53,039 bases of DNA from Pedosphaera sp. (GTDB taxonomy: Bacteria; Verrucomicrobiota; Verrucomicrobiia; Limisphaerales; F1-12-MAGs170), in contig SIBF01000005.1 in the NCBI GenBank assembly GCA_009695275.1, positions 1 through 53,039 on the forward strand. Reading direction: 5' to 3'. The notes beneath the pieces are model-generated. The model was not told the DNA's origin. It searched no databases and saw nothing but the letters and a program-made list of their open reading frames with translations. Every line of letters starts with the position of its first letter. Within the stretch, counting starts at the first letter, position 1. The position numbers and the translations under genes are program-made. Shown in pieces: positions 17,911 through 26,372 of the stretch.

Positions 17911-19791
17911 TTAGTTCTTCCGCGCGTGGGGAGCTTCGATCACTGGCTTTTTCTCGGTCTCCCGTTTGATGCGCGAGAGCTCGAGTTCCCCGAAGAGCAC
18001 CGCCGGGGCGACCACTGAGGACGATGGAGCTGCACCGCCCGTGCTGTTGTGGACCGTGGGCACATTTCCCGCCGCGATGATTTTCCGCAAGCTTCGCACA
18101 TCGACCGCATTGAATTCACAGCCTCGCACAAGCTCTTCACGCCCGTCGGCGACATAGACCTTATAGATCGAGAGCGGGTCGCCCACGGCGCGGGCCGCCC
18201 CTGCGCCTCCACCGCGACCGAACCCGCCGCCGCGTCCTCCAAAACCAGGACCACCAGCGGCGCGATTCTGAAGACCCGTGATTCGCAGCCCGAATTTCAA
18301 CCCCTCGGAGTCGGCGGCGTCCAGCAGTTCCTTCTTGAGATCTGCCGGACTCTCGCTCTTGGTGGACTCGATGTAGAGGCATCCTATCGAGGACCGGAGT
18401 GCTTCACCACCGGCGCGGCGCCCATGTCCATTGGATTGGGCAAATTGTTTGGTGGGGGTGCGGGACATGACCATTCCCTCAAGCTTTCCGTCCACGACGA
18501 CGTTCACGCGCTGAGCCGAGATTCCTTCGTCATCGAACAGGTAGTGCCCGCTGAGAAATGCGCCCTGGAATTTTTCGGCGCGTGGATCGTCGTAGATTTG
18601 AAATGTCGGCGGCAGAATCCGTTTGCCCAACCGGTTCTCGAGGTCATCTGAGCCTTGAGGACCGCGGCGCGGCGAGCCCACAGCCTCAGCCTGGCCGGTG
18701 ATGCCCCGCGCAAGCAGTTGTCGGAAGAACTGCGGCGCGGCGATCCCATCAATGAGGACCGGCCCCGTGTAGTCCTCAAGAATGGGAGCTCGAATCGCGA
18801 CGGCCAGCCGATCCGCCAGCTTGCTCACATCAGCGAACACCTCGCTGATCGCCGGCAGTTGCTCAGGCGTGGCCGCGTTGTAAGTGAGAAAATCAGACAG
18901 CCGTTCGCCGTCGTCAGCTTGCGCTTCAGCGGTAATCCGAAGCAGGGCCTCAGTGTCGCCGTGGCGCATCCTTGAGCCCTCCGAATTCACCATGTAGCGA
19001 TTCTCGATGCCAGCCGCAAGGGTCACGTCCGATTTGTGAATGTGCCCGTAATCGCCGAATCGCGCCGAGATGCGCCGCGCATAATCTTCCCACAAGGCGA
19101 GATCGAACGACAGGCTGACGCGGTCCTTCATGATCGTGACGGCGCCGGCCTTGACGAAATCCCGCGGACGATCCTCCACGTTCCTGTCCTTCAAATAAGC
19201 CCGCTTCTGGGCGAGCGTTTCCACCGCGTCCTTGTACTGAAAGTCAGTGGCGCGCCAGATAGCTTGCCGCAAGGCCATGTAACCCTCGTCAATCGGAAGC
19301 TCAACGCTGACCGCGAGGCTGCGCCGGCCTCCACCGCCACGCCCGGCGAAGTTCGAATTATCAAGGTCGTACGATCCCACCCGGACCAGACCGTGCAAAA
19401 CGCGCGAGCGACCCGGAGCGGATCTCACCAATGAACCATAGGTCGCCGTAATGCGATGGGTGACCGTGTCATCGACGGCATACTCAATAAAGTAAGGTTT
19501 ATCGAGATCCTCCAAGTGAAGGGACATGGAGCGCTTCAACTCATCACCGACGGCCTTGAAAACAGGATCATTTTCCGGCAGCTCATCCGCAACCGCAAAC
19601 GATAATCCAACGGTGAGCAGGACGGTAACAATCTGATATTTCAGAACGTCCCTGAGAAGCCCTCCAACCCTCGGAGCCACGGAGGTGCCGTCGCTCGTGC
19701 TGAAATCCGCAGCCCGCGATCCGCGCTCGGAAGCAGCTAGAGCTTCCACACATCGGCCGCTATTATCCAAACACTCATTCAACCCTATCAT
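17911..19791 (-). CDS. Exported TldE/PmbA-like protein (no metal site)
   Basis: TldD/TldE (PmbA) form a heterodimeric metalloprotease, and TldE lacks the catalytic metal motif. This protein shares the domain order of its upstream neighbour but has no HExxxH at the corresponding place (residues about 325-350), fitting the TldE role. Gly/Arg-rich loops occur at FAGRGGGGRRSLA and GFGGRGGGFGRGGGAG. A hydrophobic segment (QIVTVLLTVGLSFAVA, about residues 53-68) looks like a signal peptide lying unusually far in. The start at 19791 overlaps the upstream stop as ATGA; an internal GTG near 19680 would put the signal peptide at the N-terminus. Substrate is unknown. Confidence 0.82.
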   Translation of the reverse strand: MIGLNECLDNSGRCVEALAASERGSRAADFSTSDGTSVAPRVGGLLRDVLKYQIVTVLLTVGLSFAVADELPENDPVFKAVGDELKRSMSLHLEDLDKPYFIEYAVDDTVTHRITATYGSLVRSAPGRSRVLHGLVRVGSYDLDNSNFAGRGGGGRRSLAVSVELPIDEGYMALRQAIWRATDFQYKDAVETLAQKRAYLKDRNVEDRPRDFVKAGAVTIMKDRVSLSFDLALWEDYARRISARFGDYGHIHKSDVTLAAGIENRYMVNSEGSRMRHGDTEALLRITAEAQADDGERLSDFLTYNAATPEQLPAISEVFADVSKLADRLAVAIRAPILEDYTGPVLIDGIAAPQFFRQLLARGITGQAEAVGSPRRGPQGSDDLENRLGKRILPPTFQIYDDPRAEKFQGAFLSGHYLFDDEGISAQRVNVVVDGKLEGMVMSRTPTKQFAQSNGHGRRAGGEALRSSIGCLYIESTKSESPADLKKELLDAADSEGLKFGLRITGLQNRAAGGPGFGGRGGGFGRGGGAGAARAVGDPLSIYKVYVADGREELVRGCEFNAVDVRSLRKIIAAGNVPTVHNSTGGAAPSSSVVAPAVLFGELELSRIKRETEKKPVIEAPHARKN

Positions 19792-21521
19792 AGTGTTGAC
19801 TCCTTCTCGGCAATGGGAGGCGGCAAAATCGGCAGCCGATCCTGAGAACGCTCCCGCTTTTCGATTTCGATCTGTTCAACGAGAATGCTAGGAGAGACGG
19901 CCGAGACCGGAACCCAGCCAGATTCAGCTCCGCAGGTTCCGTTGAACACAGCCGGATCATCGCCAGTCGCGATAATCTTGGAAAAGCAGGAGAGAGGAGT
20001 GCCGACAATATCAACTCCGCGCACCAACTCGTCGGGGCGGCCATCGGCATAAACGCGGTAAACGACGACCGGAAGAACCTTGAACGCTTGAGGCCCGCCA
20101 CGCGAGGTCGTCGTGAACCCTCCAGTGATGTCCTCGAAAACGTAGCCATAAGGCTTGTTCTGCCTCTTACACTCGCCTACGAGCATCTCGCGCAGTTTCT
20201 GAAACGGCACTGTCTTGGTCGAGCGCACCATGAGATTTCCCTGACGCGAAACAACCTGACGGCCCGGCTCGCGACGGCCGTGGCCATTCGACGTCGCAAA
20301 TCCCGGCACCGGAGAACGGGATAAGAGGAAGGTCTTAAGAACTCCGTTTTCAACCAGATCGACCCGTGAACTGGGCACGCCCTCGTCATCGTAGCGATAG
20401 AATCCACGCAAATCCTCGCTTTCAAAACGCGCTTGAGTTGGATCGTCGGCGACACTTAGAAACTCCGGAAGAATCAGCTTGCCCACCATCTTCGTGAAGG
20501 TTTGCCCCTCCTCGACATCCTTCTGCCGGTGACCTTCGATGCGATGTCCGAAAATCTCGTGGAAGAACACGCCGCTCGCGCGGTTCAACAGGATCGCGGG
20601 ACCCGTGTAAGGCTCGACGAGTGGCGCCGCCCGAAGCGCAAGGACTTTGTCGATGACCTTTTGGAATTCGTGCCGAATTGTTTCCTCGGACGGCAATCCG
20701 GATTCAGTTGCGGCGTTGAAGATAAAGCTTTGGTTAAGATCCATTCCGTCCTCCGCCTTGGCGCTAGCCGACACGATGACACGCAAACGCTTGGTCCCGG
20801 TTTTCAGGCGGCTGCCTTCAGCGTTCGCCATGTAGCGGTTGTCCGCCGCGCCGAGAACGGCAACCATTGAATCGTAGATGAGCGGATAGTTCAGCGCGAG
20901 CCGCGAGACATGGCGCACCCGCTCAGCCCATTGCTGGCGGTTCAAGGAAAGCGTGGCGTCTCCCTCTGAGTAGATGCTCGGGTTCTCGCGTGAAAAATCG
21001 TGCGCCTTGCTTTCCTCCTCGACCGTGGTTTTGAGATCCGTCTGCACACGCTGAAAACGTTCCACGGCGCCTTTGAACGCACGGTCCGTGGCTTGCCAGA
21101 GCGCGTGCTTGACGGCCATCGGATCGTTCCCGAGAGGCGCGGAAGCTGTTCCGCCAAGAAAACCGCCAAAACGTCCCGCGCCAGCGCCCCCGCGAATCTG
21201 ATGCGTGCTGTCGAGCGAGTAATCCCCGACTCGCAGATCCACGTCAAGTTGTCGCTCGTGGCTGTCATCGTTCCGAAACAGCGCGCCGAGCCCTGCCATC
21301 AGCGAAATCGAAATGCTGTCCGTGATCGTGTACGAAAGATAGTAAGGCTTCCTCTTATCTTCAGTGGCCAGGTGCCGCATCGAGTAGTCGAGCTCTTCAC
21401 CCATCACATGGAGAAGCGTCCCCTGCGGCCCTCCGACACCTGGTTGAACCGGGGCATCAGTCTGGCCGTGAAGCTGGGGGAAGAGAAACAAACCGATGAA
21501 AAGGGTTTTGATGACTCTCAT
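19788..21521 (-). CDS. Exported TldD-like zinc metalloprotease
   Basis: TldD is the catalytic partner of the TldD/TldE protease. The metal motif HExxxH is present as FFHEIFGHRIEGH (about residues 315-327). The C-terminal region has the conserved family ending (NGTCGAESGWVPVSAVSPS). An N-terminal signal peptide (MRVIKTLFIGLFLFPQLHGQ) predicts export, whereas E. coli TldD/E are cytoplasmic. It is the first gene of a two-gene operon with the TldE-like gene (4-base ATGA overlap) and is divergent from an Lrp/AsnC regulator 212 bases away. Likely substrates are periplasmic peptides or modified peptides; that is inference only. Confidence 0.88.
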   Translation of the reverse strand: MRVIKTLFIGLFLFPQLHGQTDAPVQPGVGGPQGTLLHVMGEELDYSMRHLATEDKRKPYYLSYTITDSISISLMAGLGALFRNDDSHERQLDVDLRVGDYSLDSTHQIRGGAGAGRFGGFLGGTASAPLGNDPMAVKHALWQATDRAFKGAVERFQRVQTDLKTTVEEESKAHDFSRENPSIYSEGDATLSLNRQQWAERVRHVSRLALNYPLIYDSMVAVLGAADNRYMANAEGSRLKTGTKRLRVIVSASAKAEDGMDLNQSFIFNAATESGLPSEETIRHEFQKVIDKVLALRAAPLVEPYTGPAILLNRASGVFFHEIFGHRIEGHRQKDVEEGQTFTKMVGKLILPEFLSVADDPTQARFESEDLRGFYRYDDEGVPSSRVDLVENGVLKTFLLSRSPVPGFATSNGHGRREPGRQVVSRQGNLMVRSTKTVPFQKLREMLVGECKRQNKPYGYVFEDITGGFTTTSRGGPQAFKVLPVVVYRVYADGRPDELVRGVDIVGTPLSCFSKIIATGDDPAVFNGTCGAESGWVPVSAVSPSILVEQIEIEKRERSQDRLPILPPPIAEKESTL

Positions 21522-21733
21522 GGTGAAAATAAACGGAGTTTAAATTTGGCTGACCGCTGGAAATTGCCTTACGTGAACGGACGGCGCAAGCAAAACGAAT
21601 TTGGCCCACGAACCGAAGCCCCGGAGCTGTTCGCTGTGATTGGGGTGGATTGAAAGGAACGATTATCCAGGATCGTGAGAATTGCTGATTGCGTTCTTGG
21701 CGTGCTGCAAGGTTACTGCTTAAGCTGGTTCTC

Positions 21734-22213
21734 ATGGATCCATTGCTAAAATTGTTACGTGACGATGCATCGCTCAAGCCCTCGGCGCTGGCGGCGATGC
21801 TGAACATGTCCGAGGCGGATGTTATTGGTAAAATCCAGGCCTACGAAGCGGATCAGGTCGTCCTGGGGTATCGAACTATTTTAAATGAAGAGAAGCTCGG
21901 AATGGAAGTGGTGCGAGCAGTCATCGAGGTGAAAATCACTCCCGAACGCGGCGGCGGCTTCGATCGTTTGGCAGAGCGCATCGCCAAGTACAGCGAAGTC
22001 CGGTCCTGTTATTTAATGTCAGGCGGCTACGATCTGCTTGTCGTTGTCGAAGGAAACAATCTGCGCCAGGTGGCAACGTTTGTTTCGGAGAAACTGGCCA
22101 CAGTCCAAGGGGTGATTTCGACGGCCACTCATTTCATTCTCAAGCCTTACAAAGAGCAGGGCGTGCTCATGAGTCGTGAGCACAACGAGGAGCGGCTGGC
22201 TGTTTCACCGTAG
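21734..22213 (+). CDS. Lrp/AsnC-family transcriptional regulator
   Basis: A feast/famine-type regulator. An N-terminal helix-turn-helix (residues 1-50, DDASLKPSALAAMLNMSEAD) is followed by the linker VLGYRTILNEEKLG. An alpha-beta RAM/AsnC ligand domain follows (about 60-145), with AVIEVKITPE and the glycine-rich MSGGYDLLVVVEG loop typical of effector-binding proteins. At 159 residues it is normal for the family. I chose the ATG at 21734; the open frame extends upstream without a start signal. The effector is unknown. Its divergent position makes the exported tldD/tldE operon a natural target. Confidence 0.88.
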   Translation: MDPLLKLLRDDASLKPSALAAMLNMSEADVIGKIQAYEADQVVLGYRTILNEEKLGMEVVRAVIEVKITPERGGGFDRLAERIAKYSEVRSCYLMSGGYDLLVVVEGNNLRQVATFVSEKLATVQGVISTATHFILKPYKEQGVLMSREHNEERLAVSP

Positions 22214-22222
22214 GCGCTTGGC

Positions 22223-22251
22223 CAAAGCCCTCGCTCGTTGCGAGGGCTTTG
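22223..22251 (+). terminator. Hairpin after Lrp/AsnC gene
   Basis: CAAAGCCCTCGC-TCGTT-GCGAGGGCTTTG forms a perfect 12-bp stem with a 5-base loop, ten bases after the regulator stop codon. The stem end contributes three T residues, but no longer T run follows, so termination efficiency is uncertain. Confidence 0.6.
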
Positions 22252-22364
22252 AAAATATCAAACGAGCGGAGCTGTTCACCAGCTCTAGTCGAGGCGCGAA
22301 TGAGGCGCTTATTCAGAAAGAAACAAGGACAAGAATGTCACAGAAAGCCCGCGGAAGTCTCCGG

Positions 22365-23078
22365 TCATTTCCCCTGGGGGCGGCGCAGCTTCTCCAATTC
22401 CGCCCGCAACGGCAGCCAGTATTGCCGATCCCGCTCACGTTCGGCGTTTTCCTCGGCGGTTAATGCCCGCTCTAAATTCTCCATCTCGCCAAGCGCCGCA
22501 TGAGCAAGCAGGTGTCGCTTCAAGACCAACCGCCGACACTGAGTGGGGCGCCCCTGGGCAACTTCCACGAGCAGTTGCGGCGTCCGAAGTTCTTGCAGCC
22601 AGAAGCGGATTTGGGCCGAAGTGGGTTTGAGACTGTGCTGAAAATAGTGCGCTTCCACCAGGCGCCGAATCATCGGCCAATCCTTGTCCCGCTGAGTTTT
22701 CTTGGCCTGCACCAAGTCCGGCAGCGAGAGCAAATCGCAGCGCGTGCCGTCGGGAAGCTCGATGGTCGTGCGCCGTTTCCACAGTTTTGAAAAAGCACCC
22801 ACGCCGCGCATTTTCGCCATGATATCCACGCGCATCCGCAAGGCTTCGGGATGCTGACATCGAAAATGAATGGCATGGCCGCGCCGCAGATGTTTCAACT
22901 CGAAGGGCGGGACGGCAATGACATCAGCTTGCAAAGCGTCCAACGCCCGACGCATCCGCACAAGGTTGGCCTCATCCGCGACGATGGCCAGATCCGTGTC
23001 GCGGCTAAACTCGGCCGCGCCGTAGAACACGCACGCCTGCCCCCCCATGAGCAGGGAGCGGACGCGGTGCGCGAACAT
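22365..23078 (-). CDS. Nucleotidyltransferase-fold protein
   Basis: The N-terminus carries a nucleotidyltransferase signature, LMGGQACVFYGAAEFSRDTD, matching the GG/G-S-like loop and the D-x-D metal-binding pair (RDTDLAI). A further Asp follows in MRVDIM. Proteins of this type include MNT/AbiEii-like components of toxin-antitoxin and abortive-infection modules, but many are uncharacterised. A motif DLVQAKKTQRDKDWPMIRRL follows, then a helical C-terminus rich in Arg and Glu. The frame is open to a TTG at 23114; I chose the ATG at 23078. It overlaps the preceding small gene by 74 bases in another frame. Confidence 0.75.
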   Translation of the reverse strand: MFAHRVRSLLMGGQACVFYGAAEFSRDTDLAIVADEANLVRMRRALDALQADVIAVPPFELKHLRRGHAIHFRCQHPEALRMRVDIMAKMRGVGAFSKLWKRRTTIELPDGTRCDLLSLPDLVQAKKTQRDKDWPMIRRLVEAHYFQHSLKPTSAQIRFWLQELRTPQLLVEVAQGRPTQCRRLVLKRHLLAHAALGEMENLERALTAEENAERERDRQYWLPLRAELEKLRRPQGK

Positions 23079-23235
23079 CGAAGAAAGGACTTTGCGTATC
23101 GGGTTCGGGATCAAGTGAGCCTCCGAGATCGAGATAAGTTTGCCAGAGCTTCTCGCTTTCCAGCCAGCGTTGGACGGGCGTGAGCCGATACCACTCGGCC
23201 CACTCGCCTTCTACCAATTGTTCCGGCTGAATCAT
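23005..23235 (-). CDS. Small ORF overlapping the nucleotidyltransferase
   Basis: A 76-residue ORF just upstream of, and overlapping, the nucleotidyltransferase gene. It reads like a genuine small protein: acidic and aromatic in the first half (EGEWAEWYRLTPVQRWLES, then LWQTYLDLGGSLDPEPDTQS) and Gly/Arg-rich at the end. From memory, similar short proteins precede this nucleotidyltransferase family in related genomes, which would support a two-gene module; I could not check this. Partner or antitoxin function is speculative. The ATG overlaps the previous ORF's stop as ATGA. Confidence 0.5.
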   Translation of the reverse strand: MIQPEQLVEGEWAEWYRLTPVQRWLESEKLWQTYLDLGGSLDPEPDTQSPFFDVRAPRPLPAHGGAGVRVLRRGRV

Positions 23236-23519
23236 GTCAAACGGATAACAGACTTAAGCCTGGATGTAAACGGCCACACCATTTTCCACGGCAATTCGCA
23301 TTTTGGTCCGCATGTAGTCACGCCTTCAGACGGCGTCGCCTGGGAGAATCCAACGCCTGTGGTCTTGCCGACGCCCCTCCGGCTGAAGCCGGGACTACGT
23401 ACCGCAACACACGACGTTCCAACTTCAGACGGTCGGAAACAAAATGAGGCGCACGACTTCGGGCGCGTCAACTTCGTCCTGGCGCTCATCTGATCGATGA
23501 TGGCATCGAGTTTTTTCAT
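23232..23519 (-). CDS. Doubtful 95-residue ORF running through a repeat
   Basis: It starts right after the cheD stop with MKKLDAIIDQMSARTKLTRP, then runs through a Ser/Gly/Arg-rich stretch that coincides with an intergenic repeat (palindrome CCGGCT-GA-AGCCGG at 23379-23392). Its stop overlaps the next ATG. Either a short real gene was interrupted by a repeat insertion or the ORF is fortuitous. I cannot assign a function. Confidence 0.2.
   Translation of the reverse strand: MKKLDAIIDQMSARTKLTRPKSCASFCFRPSEVGTSCVAVRSPGFSRRGVGKTTGVGFSQATPSEGVTTCGPKCELPWKMVWPFTSRLKSVIRLT
23379..23392. repeat. Dispersed palindromic repeat (CCGGCTgaAGCCGG)
   Basis: Perfect 6-bp stem with a 2-base loop, in the context CCGGCTGAAGCCGGGACTAC. 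A related core, CCGGCTAAAGCCGCGACTCC, occurs at 39398-39417 in another intergenic gap. This is consistent with a dispersed short repeat family. Confidence 0.5.
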
Positions 23520-23521
23520 CT

Positions 23522-24055
23522 TCAGGCTCCCGCATACATCACGACGTTGTCTTTGGACCCTGAAACTTTGAGGTGGACCTCACCTGTGCCCAAGTGAAGC
23601 GAGAGGGTCCGGCTCACAAGTCCGCCGACCTGAGCGGCTTGAATCCTCAAGCCGTGCTTGCCGAGCAAGCTGGTCACGGACTCGACATTACGCTTTCCGA
23701 TGTTGAAAAAGCCGCTGCTGTCCATGATTTGAGCGCCGCCTGCCACGCATATCTGCACGCGAAATTTGTCCGCCTTCATTTGGTAAGCCGCCCGAAAAAG
23801 CGCGGGGATACCCGTGTCAGCGAACATGCCCGGCTGTTGATTCGCCTTGGCGATGTTAAGGGATGAATCCGGCAGCATGAGGTGGAGCAATCCTCCTACT
23901 TGCGAGATGGGGTCGTAGATCGTTATGCCAATGCAGGAGCCGAGCGAGTACGTGGCCAGCACCGCCGCGTGGTTGTTCGAGACAGCCATATCACCCATCC
24001 CGACCACCACATTTTGCTGGAAACCGGCCAACGTGGCCAGACTCGGAGACGCCAT
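23522..24055 (-). CDS. cheD: Chemoreceptor glutamine deamidase CheD
   Basis: CheD deamidates glutamines in chemoreceptors and, in Bacillus and Thermotoga, interacts with the CheC/CheX-type phosphatases. The catalytic Cys is in ATYSLGSCIGITIYD, the His in GGLLHLMLPDS and the conserved Thr in FADTGIPAL. At 177 residues it is normal length. It lies at the downstream end of the chemosensory cluster, separated from cheW by an outer-membrane protein gene. Its presence fits the CheX-like domains encoded 18 kb away. Confidence 0.92.
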   Translation of the reverse strand: MASPSLATLAGFQQNVVVGMGDMAVSNNHAAVLATYSLGSCIGITIYDPISQVGGLLHLMLPDSSLNIAKANQQPGMFADTGIPALFRAAYQMKADKFRVQICVAGGAQIMDSSGFFNIGKRNVESVTSLLGKHGLRIQAAQVGGLVSRTLSLHLGTGEVHLKVSGSKDNVVMYAGA

Positions 24056-24236
24056 ATTAGTCTATGTCTGCGACACGTTGTTAAATGCTCGTCGAAACGC
24101 GGCGCGGTTGACGCTGCGATTGATGCCGACGTCGATCTGGAGGTTGTTTGATGAGCTAACAGCCAAGATCACGCATAGGTTAACGAGCGCGGAGAGTTCG
24201 GAGTGCGTGAGCGGTTTCATCAGGTTTCACGCGCGG

Positions 24237-25694
24237 TTAGAAGTTGAACGTGGCCTGCAAGTAAAGCCAGTCCGCGCCCGTGGACCCTCCGACGCCGGCG
24301 AGCGAGTTCTCGACATATTTCCCCACGAAGAAATGACCGTAGCCAGCCCGCAGCGCCAGCCAAGGCTTCGGCGCGTAGATCGCGTCCAAGTTCAGTTCCG
24401 ACCCAACGAAACTGTCGAAGGTCGGATTGATTCCGTAACTGCCCGCCGCGCTCCGTCCCGCGCCGGCTTCGGGATAGAAAAAGTCCGACGTGTCCGCCAG
24501 CCAGAACAAATGATAATCCAGCGTCAGGGTCAGCGGCTTGGCCGGCTTGAGCGAGGCGCTCAATCGGGGGTTGTGGATGTTCCGCCATCCGATGAGATCC
24601 ATGTAACCGTAGTGCTTGTAGTTGGTGGGGAAAAGATTCTCGAACGTTCCGCTCTTGCCATCCTTGGAGTTGCTGTCCCCCGACGCGAAGTTGTATTCGA
24701 TACCGAGCCGGGGCGACCCGAAGGCCTTCGCCCAGGTGTAGCCGCCGCCCGCGCTCGCGGCGAACGCCCGTTGATCCAGCCGTACGCCCCCCAGGTTGAT
24801 GCTACCAACCTGTCCGGCGGCTTCGGCTCCGTAATCCCAGCCCTTGAACTGGCCGGGCAGCGACTTCACCCGCGCGCCAAAGGTGTAAATGTCCCGCGCC
24901 CCCGGGCCGCCCGCCTGCGGAGAACCGGCCGTGGCCGTCGGTGAACCAGCGCTGGTGTCGCGCGCCAGCAGATACAGTTGGGTCTCCTGCTTCGGGATCA
25001 GCGTGCGCGTCGAGGCATACACCCCGGAGAACCAGTCATAGTCGTTGGCGATATTGAAGCTGCCGTCGTCAGCCAGCACGACGCGTCCGCTGAAGGCATC
25101 GACCCATAGATTCTTGTCTTCGTAGCTGAGCTTGGCGGCATCGAACACCCGGCCCAAGTTGTTCCAGTCGGCATTGCCGACAAGCCGCTCATCTCCATAC
25201 ACAAACTCCTGCCGCCCGATCTTGGCGGTGAGCGGGAAGTTCTTGGCGTTTCCAAGCCCCACGTATGCCTGGTGCAGATCGGCGCCGTCCGCCTCGGGAT
25301 TCGGATTGCGATCGTCGCCCGTGGTGGAGCTGTCGCGGCCCTCGACGTAGGCGCTGAACCAGTTGTCCGTGTAGCCGACATGAAGCTTCTCGCGGAGGAG
25401 GAAATAGGAGTTGTCATTGTCCACGCCGCTCCTGCGGAAGTCGCGCACGGGGAATGATCCGCCGCCGTCCTTCACCTCGTAGCGGGCGCGAACCTGGCCG
25501 CCGATGTCCCAGGGAGTGAGCGATTGGTTGTGTTCCCTGAGCCAGTCGTTGGCAAGCCCGGCGCTGGCGGCTGGCTTGGGCGGAGTGGCGGAGGCCGGCG
25601 TGGTGGTGGCGGCTGGCTCCGCGCCATTCACGGTGGAAACGATGGCGAGCACGAGCGCGCCGGTGGCGAGATGAGTCGTTTGGCTTGTTTTCAT
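24237..25694 (-). CDS. Alginate-export-type outer-membrane porin
   Basis: The ATG at 25694 opens a signal peptide (MKTSQTTHLATGALVLAIVSTVNGA) followed by an Ala/Pro/Thr linker. The mature part has alternating beta strands with aromatic girdles, for example FSAYVEGRDSSTTG, LTAKIGRQEFVYGDERLVGN, DAFSGRVV, LGIEYNFASGDS, ending in WLYLQATFNF with a terminal Phe typical of BAM-inserted barrels. The GRQE-x-x-YGDERLVG phrase is characteristic of the alginate export (AlgE-like) family. The substrate need not be alginate. It sits between cheW and cheD, so it might supply a ligand for the neighbouring receptor (inference). Confidence 0.85.
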   Translation of the reverse strand: MKTSQTTHLATGALVLAIVSTVNGAEPAATTTPASATPPKPAASAGLANDWLREHNQSLTPWDIGGQVRARYEVKDGGGSFPVRDFRRSGVDNDNSYFLLREKLHVGYTDNWFSAYVEGRDSSTTGDDRNPNPEADGADLHQAYVGLGNAKNFPLTAKIGRQEFVYGDERLVGNADWNNLGRVFDAAKLSYEDKNLWVDAFSGRVVLADDGSFNIANDYDWFSGVYASTRTLIPKQETQLYLLARDTSAGSPTATAGSPQAGGPGARDIYTFGARVKSLPGQFKGWDYGAEAAGQVGSINLGGVRLDQRAFAASAGGGYTWAKAFGSPRLGIEYNFASGDSNSKDGKSGTFENLFPTNYKHYGYMDLIGWRNIHNPRLSASLKPAKPLTLTLDYHLFWLADTSDFFYPEAGAGRSAAGSYGINPTFDSFVGSELNLDAIYAPKPWLALRAGYGHFFVGKYVENSLAGVGGSTGADWLYLQATFNF

Positions 25695-25760
25695 AATTTT
25701 ATATGGAAGCTGCTGCAATGGTAAAACTTCGTAGCCGAATTGCGTTCGGACCCGGTTACT

Positions 25761-26282
25761 TCAGTCTGCTGTGGCTCTTGCTTGAAGCAATGCGTTCGTT
25801 TCAAAGGCGACAACCTTGTCGATGTCCAGGAGTGATTTCACGGCACCTTTCACCTTGGCCATGCCGAGGATGAACGCGGTGTCGAGGCTCGCGCCGAAAC
25901 TCGGTGTTTCCTCGATGTCTTGCGCGGCCATGGACACGACTTCCTCGACGGCGTCCACAATCAGGCCCATGAGCACCTTGTTATGATTGGCCAATTCCAC
26001 CTGAACTACGACGATGCAGGTCCGCTCGTTGGATTCGGCTTCGGGCAGTCCAAACTTGATGCGCAAATCGACCACCGGGATCACTTTGCCCCGCAGATTG
26101 ATCACGCCTTTGATGTAAGTCGGCATCTTGGGCACGGCGGTGATGGCAGTGAGCCGAATGATTTCGCGGATCTTCAGCACGGCGATTCCGTACGACTCGT
26201 TGCCGAGGCGAAAAGTGAGATGCTTGCCGGCGAGGGCGTGACTCAGGTCCACTGCGGGAGTTTCGAGGTTTGTTGTATTCAT
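25761..26282 (-). CDS. cheW: Chemotaxis coupling protein CheW
   Basis: CheW bridges receptors to CheA. The canonical blocks are present: LTFRLGNESYGIAVLKIREI, VPKMPTYIKGVINLRGKVIPVVDLR and DAVEEVVSMAAQDIEETP. The length is 173 residues, with a short extra N-terminus. It lies 90 bases downstream of the HBM-type receptor gene and is probably co-transcribed with it, making a receptor-CheW pair separate from the cheA-linked CheW at 49351-49785. Confidence 0.93.
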   Translation of the reverse strand: MNTTNLETPAVDLSHALAGKHLTFRLGNESYGIAVLKIREIIRLTAITAVPKMPTYIKGVINLRGKVIPVVDLRIKFGLPEAESNERTCIVVVQVELANHNKVLMGLIVDAVEEVVSMAAQDIEETPSFGASLDTAFILGMAKVKGAVKSLLDIDKVVAFETNALLQARATAD

Positions 26283-26372
26283 GAGTTTAGTTGAGCTGAT
26301 TCGAGATGCACTTCACACCCACCGCCCTTGGCGTCTGACGGTCGACTGAGGGGTGCTCAGGCATGCGGGTGG

